64,000 bases of DNA from the NCBI RefSeq assembly GCF_009687865.1, contig NZ_BLAE01000059.1, forward strand, positions 1-64,000, given 5' to 3'. This stretch comes from Acrocarpospora macrocephala (GTDB lineage: Bacteria > Actinomycetota > Actinomycetes > Streptosporangiales > Streptosporangiaceae). Positions 52,001 to 57,915 of the stretch are shown here, in pieces. Each line of letters opens with the position of its first letter. Within the stretch, counting starts at the first letter, position 1. A program made the position numbers and the translations under genes. The notes below the pieces were generated by a model. That model was not told the origin of the DNA and ran no database searches. It saw nothing but the letters and a program-made list of their open reading frames with translations.

Positions 52001-54302
52001 ACGTTGTGACGCCCACCGTGGCTTCGGTCGGGCCATAGTGGTTGACGACCGGGCAGATCTGGGCGAGTTCGCTTGCCCAGGTGGCGTCGGCCGCTTCGCC
52101 ACCGAGGATCAGCAGCCGCCGGGGGAGTAGCTCGGCGGGTGGCGTGTCGGCGGACAGCGCGGCCAGATGTGATGGCGTGATCTTGAGATAGTCCGCCGGT
52201 CTTTTCCGGAAATATGCGGCTAAATCGGGGCCTGCTGTGCGGGAGGGGATCAGATTGAGGGTGCCGCCGGTCATCAGGCACAGGTAGAAGACCGTCACCG
52301 CGAAGTCGAACGCCAGCGATTGCAGCAGCGCGAATGACGCGCCCGGTTCTATCCCGAAACGTTCGTGCACGCCCGCCAGATATGTCATGACTTCGCGATG
52401 CTGAACGGCGACACCCTTCGGCCGCCCGGTCGTCCCGGAGGTGTAGATCACATACGCGAGATCCGCGCTTCCAGCGCTTCGGTCGATGTTCGCCCCGTTT
52501 ATCCCTTCGCCGACCAGGACCGGGCTGACCCCGCCAGGAAGGCGATCGAGCAGCGTGCTGTCCGTGACGACCAGCTCCGCCCTCGCGTCCGACACCACGA
52601 ACGCGAGCCGCTCCTTCGGATGTTCGGGATCCAGCGGCAGATACGCCGCGCCCGATTTGAGCACGCCGAGCACCGCCACCGCCGACTCCACCGACTGCTC
52701 CAGGCAGATCCCCACCCGGCTTCCCGGCCCTGCCCCCAGCCGCAGCAGCCGGTTCGCCAGCTCTTCGGCGAGCCCGTCCAGCTCCGCGTAGGTCAGCGAT
52801 TTCTCGCCGCAGACGACCGCCGTGGTCAGGGGCGTACGAGCGGCTTGCGAGGAAATCGCCTCGTGCAACGTTCCCGCCGATGTGAACGGCGTCGCCGGCT
52901 CGCTCGCCCCGAACGCCAGGACCTCGGCGGCCTGCTCCTCCGCGAGCATGTCCAGCGCCGAGACCCGCACGTCCGGATCGGCCACGATCGACCGCAGCAG
53001 CCTGCCGAAACACGCGTTCAGCCGCTCCATCGTCGCGGGCCGGAACAGCGCCGTGGAATAGACGAACGTCCCCGTCAGCCCGCCCGGCGTCTCGAACAGA
53101 TACAGCGCCAGGTCGAACCTGCTGGAAACCGTCGGAACCGGAAACGCCTCCAGCGTCAGCCCTGGCGTCTTCAACCCGCTCGACCGGTAGTTGTGCAGCG
53201 AGAACAGCACCTGGAACACCGGCGGCCGGGACACGTCCCGCTCGACCGCCAGCTCGGTCACCAGCCGGTCGAACGGCAACTCCTGATGCGTGTACGCGTC
53301 CAGCGCCGTCTCCCGGGTCCGCCCCAGCAGCTCCGCGAACGTCGGATCCCCGGACAGGTCCGCACGCATCGGCAGTGAGTTAATGAAAACCCCCACCATC
53401 CGCTCAAGCTCGGGCAGATCCCGCCCCGACACCGGCGACCCGACCGCGAAGTCCTCCTGCCCGGAGAACCGCGACAGCAGCACCTGGAACGCGGCCAGCA
53501 TCGTCATATACCTGGTCGCGCCATGCTTGCGCCCGAGCAGGGTCAGCGCCTCGGTCAGCTCGGCGTCCACCCAGACGTCACTCGCCGCGCCCTCCCACCG
53601 CTGCTCCGGCGGCCGGGGAAAGTCGGTCGGCAGGTCCAGCGGCGGCAGGCCCGCCAGCTGCCCCCGCCAGTAGGCGATGTCCTTGTCGTGCGAGCGGTCC
53701 CGCTGCCAGCGCGCGTAGTCGCCGTACTGCACGGCGATGGGCGCCAGCCGCGCCTCGGTCCCCGCCCGCCTGGCCGTGTAGAGCGCGAACAGCTCCTCCA
53801 TCGCGATGTCGCACGACCAGCCGTCGGTGACGCTGTGATGCATGGACAGCAGCAGCACCGACTCGCTCGCGCCCAGCCTGATCACGAGCACCCGGATCAG
53901 TGGCCCGCGCTCCAGGTCGAAGGGCCGGTCCAGCTCCCGCGGCAGCCGCGACAGGTCGTCCACGTGGAACTCGGCGTCGGGGCCGTCGAGCAGGACCTGC
54001 GGCTCGCCGTCCTCGGTGGCGGTGAACCGCATCCGCAGGGCTTCATGCCGGGCGGTCAGGTCCTTGAGCGCTTTGGCCATCGCCTCTTCGTCGATCGCGT
54101 CGTCCACCCGGACGGCGAAAGGGACGGTGTAGGCGGGGGTGTCAGGGGTGTACTGCTCCAGGAACCAGAGGCGCTCCTGGGCGTACGACAGCGGGGGAGG
54201 CGTGTCCGCGGGGCGCCGCTGGATCGACAGCGCCGCGGCCCCTTGCCGGAACCGTTGCGCGAGCCGGGAACGCTGGGCAGGCGAGAGTTCGGCCCGCGTC
54301 AC
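49017..54302 (-). CDS. NRPS C-A-T-TE fused to an MFS transporter; TE has a Cys nucleophile
   Basis: The 1761-residue protein starts at GTG 54302 (GGGGA seven bases upstream). Domains: C ~15-450 (MHHSVTDGWS); A ~460-960 (YTSGTTGRPKGVAVQH, YGPTEATVG); T with Ser994 (LGGHSLLAM); thioesterase ~1060-1310; MFS permease ~1330-1745 with about twelve helices. The pocket code by eye, D-F-T-K-I-G-H-V-G-K, is near the Asp code DLTKVGHIGK. The TE nucleophile motif is GHCGLG (Cys1124) instead of GHSxG, with acid in GERDPA and His in EAGHFY. Cys thioesterases are known from NRPSs that form strained rings (obafluorin ObiF, sulfazecin SulM). The fused MFS domain could export the product on release. This is the first gene of the operon. 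Confidence 0.92.
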   Translation of the reverse strand: MTRAELSPAQRSRLAQRFRQGAAALSIQRRPADTPPPLSYAQERLWFLEQYTPDTPAYTVPFAVRVDDAIDEEAMAKALKDLTARHEALRMRFTATEDGEPQVLLDGPDAEFHVDDLSRLPRELDRPFDLERGPLIRVLVIRLGASESVLLLSMHHSVTDGWSCDIAMEELFALYTARRAGTEARLAPIAVQYGDYARWQRDRSHDKDIAYWRGQLAGLPPLDLPTDFPRPPEQRWEGAASDVWVDAELTEALTLLGRKHGATRYMTMLAAFQVLLSRFSGQEDFAVGSPVSGRDLPELERMVGVFINSLPMRADLSGDPTFAELLGRTRETALDAYTHQELPFDRLVTELAVERDVSRPPVFQVLFSLHNYRSSGLKTPGLTLEAFPVPTVSSRFDLALYLFETPGGLTGTFVYSTALFRPATMERLNACFGRLLRSIVADPDVRVSALDMLAEEQAAEVLAFGASEPATPFTSAGTLHEAISSQAARTPLTTAVVCGEKSLTYAELDGLAEELANRLLRLGAGPGSRVGICLEQSVESAVAVLGVLKSGAAYLPLDPEHPKERLAFVVSDARAELVVTDSTLLDRLPGGVSPVLVGEGINGANIDRSAGSADLAYVIYTSGTTGRPKGVAVQHREVMTYLAGVHERFGIEPGASFALLQSLAFDFAVTVFYLCLMTGGTLNLIPSRTAGPDLAAYFRKRPADYLKITPSHLAALSADTPPAELLPRRLLILGGEAADATWASELAQICPVVNHYGPTEATVGVTTYKIEFPQDHGTLPIGEPLPGARVHVLDRHLRPVPVGVPGEVYLGGPRLARGYLNRPALTAENFLPDPYGEPGARMYRTGDLARWLPSGDLDFLGRRDHQLKIRGYRVEPAEIEAVIGGACVVVPRNDRLVAYLTGDPVPDEELRDRLARTLPDYMIPTQFIWLAELPLKSHGKIDRDKLPELAALPAGEHIPPATESERIVAAIWADLLDADQVGALDDFFTLGGHSLLAMRVIARLRKAVPHRTVTVLDLFKHRTVRDLARLLDTGDSGPKRFLHRFTPPRKQTKGTLVCAPYGGGSAVIYKPLADVMPDDWQLLSIAVPGHELGEEGRPIPEVADGCVAEILANVQGPLVLYGHCGLGVMLTVDIARKLEAAGREVDAVYLGGIFPFGRPRGRLAGLSRVMERLRSDQIWANALQAAGLDLDDLEPAQLKLVIENRRRGTREAEQYFTNLFEQGIARLRAPVISVAGERDPACEFYQERYREWHLLSDCAAGVVLDEAGHFYLKYRAEELAAIVTGTHRAIAEDATEPLRRTERSTWWLQGLSRKDVAADEDGLALGPSPSMRRFFAVAAGQLISWTGSALTDFAIPVWIYITTGSLADFTMFAVLGLVPGMLVSPLAGAIVDRYDRRTIMILGDLAAGGVQLILGVLAWTGNLQVWHIYPLIVALSLALTFQRFAYMSAVPQLVPKQYLGHANGVVATVSGSAMLLVPLLAVGLLSVIGLGGILALDVLSYVVATLVVVFVQFPRTMAWRRREGLLAEIAGGVRHSWGNVSFRAMLLWFAVLNVFLAPLWLMFTPLVLSFATLADIARVSLAGGVGGLLGGLVMSVWGGPRRHRLRGVFLATLGFAVFCGVVGFRSDLTLIAAGAFGMAFCMTLINGQYATIIQVKVPQRFHGRVIALNTLVAWSTLPFGYIVVVPYGSELFKHIGAAAGIGADRGIGLLYLVCGLAIAVIALAALRISRLARFDEEVPDAVPDDLVGTQALQRRLEKVTS

Positions 54303-54340
54303 GGCATGATCCCCGACTGAACTCCACGGGCACGAAACAC

Positions 54341-54354
54341 TGGGAGCGCTCCCA
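54341..54354. promoter_or_regulatory. CebR/CelR-type operator (perfect 14-bp palindrome) upstream of the NRPS operon
   Basis: TGGGAGCGCTCCCA is identical to the consensus palindrome bound by CebR in Streptomyces and CelR in Thermobifida, LacI-family repressors released by cellobiose. It lies 39 bp upstream of the NRPS start codon, in promoter or leader position. Confidence 0.75.
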
Positions 54355-54457
54355 TCTTGCTTGGTACGGTTTTACTTGTTCCGGCACGACCAATATCGGC
54401 AGACCAAAAACACGGAGCCACAAAAGCAACCCCGTTCCACTCGAACTCGCGCACCTA

Positions 54458-54471
54458 TGGGAACGCTCCCA
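54458..54471. promoter_or_regulatory. Second CebR-like operator, one mismatch
   Basis: TGGGAACGCTCCCA differs from the perfect palindrome at one position. It lies 117 bp from the first site, start to start, in the divergent region, so looping between two repressor dimers, or control of the gene at 54742 as well, is possible. The rest of the 54303-54741 gap holds no gene I can support. Confidence 0.6.
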
Positions 54472-54741
54472 CCCTTACCGCAGGCGGAACCAGCGCGAGT
54501 TCTCCGTCACGGTATACATCACACGACGTTCCAGCCACCTGTTGGCGTGAGGAACTTGCTCCTGCTCCCTGCGGGGTTCTCCGGATCTGGGAAGATTCCC
54601 GGCCGGGCGGGCGGTAAAGGCCGGGTGCATGAAAATTACATTCGCCCGGCCCGATGGTTTCGCTTGGGAGGCGTGGGTAGGTGGCCAGGTAGGGGACTAA
54701 ACCACTACAAAGGTGGATATTGCCGAGGGGAGGGTGTGTCG

Positions 54742-55197
54742 ATGACCGATACTGACCCGAGAGCGGTGGCCGAGCCGGTTACGGCAGGCAAAGTGGGAGC
54801 GCGGCGGGCGGAGATGGGCCAGCAACTGCCGGACAGCGTCTCGCTCTCGCTCAACGTGCCCCAGATTCGGCCTGCGGCGACCGCCCGGCCGGAGGCGGCA
54901 ACCCCGTCCACCGCCGACCCGACACCCGCCATGCTGATCTGGCCACCGATCGAACCACCACGCCGGCCCGACATATCCGACGACCTTGCCGAGAACGCCA
55001 GGCGCATGAACGAAGCGCCTCCCGTCAACGACGTCGTCGCCGCCCACACCCGGCATGACACATCACCGGAGACCACCCCTGCCCGGCCGGCCTCCGAAAC
55101 GCCGCCGCGAAAGCACCGCGCCCGCTACGTGACCGCGGCCGCCGTCGCGGCGGGCGTGGCCGCCCTGATAAGGCACCACAGAAGGGTCCACCACTAG
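54742..55197 (+). CDS. Hypothetical Pro/Ala-rich protein with C-terminal hydrophobic segment, 151 aa
   Basis: I do not recognise a family. ATG 54742 follows GGGGAGGG at a suitable distance. Residues 1-120 are low-complexity and rich in Pro, Ala and Thr (probably disordered), with one SVSLSLNVPQI stretch. The C-terminus has a short hydrophobic run (YVTAAAVAAGVAALI) flanked by basic residues (RKHRAR, RHHRRVHH), which could be a tail anchor. It is divergent from the NRPS operon and precedes the kinase gene. Confidence 0.55.
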   Translation: MTDTDPRAVAEPVTAGKVGARRAEMGQQLPDSVSLSLNVPQIRPAATARPEAATPSTADPTPAMLIWPPIEPPRRPDISDDLAENARRMNEAPPVNDVVAAHTRHDTSPETTPARPASETPPRKHRARYVTAAAVAAGVAALIRHHRRVHH

Positions 55198-55278
55198 AAC
55201 TTCGCTCCTTCAGGATGAGCCGGGACCGTGTGATGAAGTACGGTTTGACCCGCCGGAAAACACCTGAGGAGAAACACC

Positions 55279-55326
55279 GTGGCGGACTTTACCGATCCCC
55301 GACCTATGTGGGGATTCGCGAAGTGA
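55279..55326 (+). CDS. Possible 15-codon leader ORF overlapping the kinase start
   Basis: GTG 55279 is preceded by GAGGAG with a seven-base spacer, one of the best ribosome sites in the region. The frame reads ADFTDPRPMWGFAK after the start and stops at TGA 55324-55326, which overlaps the GTG of the kinase gene. It may serve only to couple translation. Alternatively it marks a frame disturbance at the kinase N-terminus. Confidence 0.35.
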   Translation: MADFTDPRPMWGFAK

Positions 55327-56804
55327 CCCTGCTCGCCGAACGGTACCGGCTTATTGCGCCCATCGGCCAGGGTGGCATGGGCACGGTCTGGCACGCCATG
55401 GACGAACTCCTCCGCCAAGAGGTCGCGATCAAGGAAGTGCTGCTTCCGCCTGACCTCGGCGAAGCCCAGCTGGTCGAGATGCGCGAGCGCACCCTGCGCG
55501 AAGCCCGCGCCGCCGCGCGGCTGCGTTCCCACCCGTCGATCGTGACCGTGCACGACGTGGTCCTGGACGGCGGGCGCCCGTGGATCATCATGGAGCTGGT
55601 CCGGGGGCAGTCCCTCGACAAGATCGTCCGTACCGGCGGGCCGCTGCCGCCGCAGCGGGTCGCCGAGATCGGGCTGACCATGCTGGACGCGCTCAACGCC
55701 GCCCATTCCATGGGCATCCTGCATCGGGACGTCAAACCGGGCAACGTGCTGATCACCGGCCAGGGCCGGGTCCTGCTCACCGACTTCGGCATCGCGACCG
55801 TGGCGGGCGACGTGGCCCTGACGCAGACCGGCCTGCTGAGCGGTTCGCCCGGATATATGGCTCCAGAACGCCTGCGTGGCGAGCCTGACGGGCCGCTGGC
55901 CGATCTGTGGTCGCTGGGCGCCACGTTGTACACGGCTGTCGAGGGGACCACGGCGTTCCACCGGGAGAACCCCGCGGCGATCATGGCCGCGGTGCTGATG
56001 CACGAGCCGCATCCGATGCGGCTGGCGGGGCCGCTGGCGCCCGTACTGGCCGCGATCCTGGAGAAGGACCCGGCCCGCCGCTGCCCGCCCGGCTATGCCG
56101 CCGCCCAGTTCCAGGCGATCGCCGGAGGCGGCATCCCCACCGGCCCCACCATGCCCGCCCCGCTGGCCCCGCGCCCCCGCCGTGGCTCCCCGACGCCGCT
56201 CATCGTCGGCGGCGTCCTGGGGGTGACATTGCTCGCCATCACCGGTGTGGTCCTGTGGCGCGACGACCTGATCCCGTCATTCGCCGCCACTCCCAGCACG
56301 AGCAGCTCCGCCAATGGCACCGGCACCGGCGAACCGTCGTCCGAACCCACGGCCGAGGCGACCCCGCTGCTCCGCGCCGACCCCGAAGCGTGTGACCTCC
56401 TCACCCCCGCCCAGGCGCGGGTCCTCCTGGGCGGCGCGGTCAAGCGCCAGTTCCAGACCCACGGCTCGTGCATGTGGACGGGCCCCAACAACACCTCGTT
56501 CATCAACCTGCAGAAAACCCAGTTCGTGAACCTGGAGGTCACCCAGTCGGCGTACGACGGGATCCGGGCGACCATGGAGGACGAGCCCAAGCGCTACCCC
56601 GCCACCCGCCTGCGGGCCACCCGGACCGTCGGCAACGCCACCTACAGCTGGACCCGCCAAGCCGACGGCTACCACCAGACGACCGTCATGTTCAAAACCG
56701 CCAACGTGACAGCGTCCCTGTACTACTCGGGCCCTCGACCGGGTTTCGCCACCGCCGACCGCGCCGCCAAACTCGTCAACGCCGCGATCCTGGCCGCTCA
56801 CTGA
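55323..56804 (+). CDS. Membrane Ser/Thr protein kinase (PknB-like) with DUF3558-like sensor domain
   Basis: Starting at GTG 55323 the 493-residue protein opens directly on LLAERYRLIAPIGQGGMGTV (glycine loop). Catalytic elements are VAIKEV (Lys), HRDVKPGNVL and TDFGIA, all intact. One membrane helix follows (LIVGGVLGVTLLAITGVVLW), then a Ser/Thr/Gly linker. The extracellular part, CDLLTPAQARVLLGG...SCMW, resembles DUF3558 lipoprotein domains, likely the sensor. Earlier in-frame starts exist at 55215 and 55236 but lack good ribosome sites. The ligand and substrates are unknown; the vWA-phosphatase-kinase operon begins ~340 bp downstream. Confidence 0.88.
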   Translation: MTLLAERYRLIAPIGQGGMGTVWHAMDELLRQEVAIKEVLLPPDLGEAQLVEMRERTLREARAAARLRSHPSIVTVHDVVLDGGRPWIIMELVRGQSLDKIVRTGGPLPPQRVAEIGLTMLDALNAAHSMGILHRDVKPGNVLITGQGRVLLTDFGIATVAGDVALTQTGLLSGSPGYMAPERLRGEPDGPLADLWSLGATLYTAVEGTTAFHRENPAAIMAAVLMHEPHPMRLAGPLAPVLAAILEKDPARRCPPGYAAAQFQAIAGGGIPTGPTMPAPLAPRPRRGSPTPLIVGGVLGVTLLAITGVVLWRDDLIPSFAATPSTSSSANGTGTGEPSSEPTAEATPLLRADPEACDLLTPAQARVLLGGAVKRQFQTHGSCMWTGPNNTSFINLQKTQFVNLEVTQSAYDGIRATMEDEPKRYPATRLRATRTVGNATYSWTRQADGYHQTTVMFKTANVTASLYYSGPRPGFATADRAAKLVNAAILAAH

Positions 56805-56813
56805 GCACGCGGG

Positions 56814-56886
56814 TGGCGGGTGCGGGGATCGAACCCGCCTTCAGCGGCTTATGAAACCACCGGGCACACCAGCGCCCCCACCCGCC
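56814..56886 (-). tRNA. tRNA-Met-like (anticodon CAU)
   Basis: The minus strand folds into a full 73-nt cloverleaf. The acceptor is GGCGGGT/ACCCGCC with discriminator A. The D stem is GGGC/GCCC with a GCTGGTGT loop. The anticodon stem GTGGT/GCCGC closes the loop TTCATAA, placing CAT at 56851-56853. The variable region is TGAAG and the T arm is GCGGG-TTCGATC-CCCGC. CCA is not encoded. Oddities are G at position 8 instead of U and a short D loop without A14. It could be elongator tRNA-Met or a lysidine-modified tRNA-Ile. It lies antisense just behind the kinase stop. Confidence 0.75.
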
Positions 56887-57144
56887 TCACCTCCTGGGCA
56901 CTCCAAGCTTTGCCCACGCACCATCTCCCCTCAACGGATTTTCTCGCCGCCCACACGGCTGAGAATGCCCCAAGATATGGTGATTTATCCGAATATAGCT
57001 GACTATGGAGATAGCTTCTGTAGCTATATCAAGAAAAATGTGTGCCAACAGGTAAACCTGTGATGGATCCCGCGCATCTTACGGACAGGAACGCTCCAAC
57101 GGAGTGCCCCTAGGTCCGTGACGGCCATTCAACAGAGGTGATCA
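56887..57144. other. Intergenic region with AT-rich segment upstream of the vWA operon
   Basis: There is no gene here. Positions ~56950-57060 are strikingly AT-rich for this genome and contain ATAGCT/AGCTAT inverted repeats (about 57009-57028) and an earlier ATATAGCT. This probably holds the promoter of the operon starting at 57145 and possibly a regulator site. Confidence 0.5.
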
Positions 57145-57915
57145 ATGTCGCAGCCCTCCGGGACATACCACCCGACTTCGCCTTACACGGTGAATCTGGA
57201 ACCCGTCTACGGGTTGCGACCACGGGCGTTCCCCTTCTACATCGTCTGTGACGTGTCCCATTCCATGTGGGCCGAGCGCTCCGACGGGCCCGCACCCTGG
57301 GACAGCCTCGCCCCCTGCGTCCGGAAGCTGCTGTTCGAGCTGGAATCCAGCAGCCCGGAGGTCAGCGAGGCAGCCCATGTCTCCATCGTCGCCTTCCACG
57401 ATCAGGCGGAGGTGATCCTCCCGCTGACCCGGCCCGTCAACGCGATCAATGTGCCGATCCTGCCCAAGGGCGGCCAGACGAATTACGCGGATGTGTTCGA
57501 AAAGCTTGCCCCGATCATCGAAGCCGACTGTGTCAGGCTGGAGCGCGATCACCGGCGGAAGATGCCGGTGGTGTTCTTCGTGACCGACGGCAATCCGTAC
57601 GTCGGTCACGAGGACCAGCCGGCGGAAGTCTGGCTGCCGATGCGCGACCGGCTGGTCGACCCGGCCAGGCCCTTCCCCGCCCACGTGGTGGCGATGGGGT
57701 TCGGCGATGTCAAGGAACAGACGCTCTGCCAGGTGGCGACGGAGTTTCACGGCAACAAGCTGGCCTATGTCGCCAAGGTCGGGCAGAACCCCTCCACGGT
57801 GGTCAAAGAGATCGTCGAGTCGATCTGTATCAGCATCAGCGCCTCCGTCACCGGCCCCGACTTCGTCATCCAGGTGCCCGAGGGCATGCGGCAGATCAAT
57901 TGCGGAGCATGGTGA
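57145..57915 (+). CDS. vWA-domain protein, TerY-like
   Basis: The 256-residue cytosolic protein has the metal-ion-dependent adhesion site DVSHSM (DxSxS-like) near residue 37, PKGGQTNYADVFEKL with the MIDAS Thr, and FFVTDGNPY with the third metal ligand. The fold matches TerY-type vWA proteins, which occur in gene triads with a PP2C phosphatase and a kinase. Its TGA overlaps the next start (TGATG). It probably scaffolds the signalling proteins encoded downstream. AGAGGTGATCA precedes the ATG. Confidence 0.88.
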   Translation: MSQPSGTYHPTSPYTVNLEPVYGLRPRAFPFYIVCDVSHSMWAERSDGPAPWDSLAPCVRKLLFELESSSPEVSEAAHVSIVAFHDQAEVILPLTRPVNAINVPILPKGGQTNYADVFEKLAPIIEADCVRLERDHRRKMPVVFFVTDGNPYVGHEDQPAEVWLPMRDRLVDPARPFPAHVVAMGFGDVKEQTLCQVATEFHGNKLAYVAKVGQNPSTVVKEIVESICISISASVTGPDFVIQVPEGMRQINCGAW

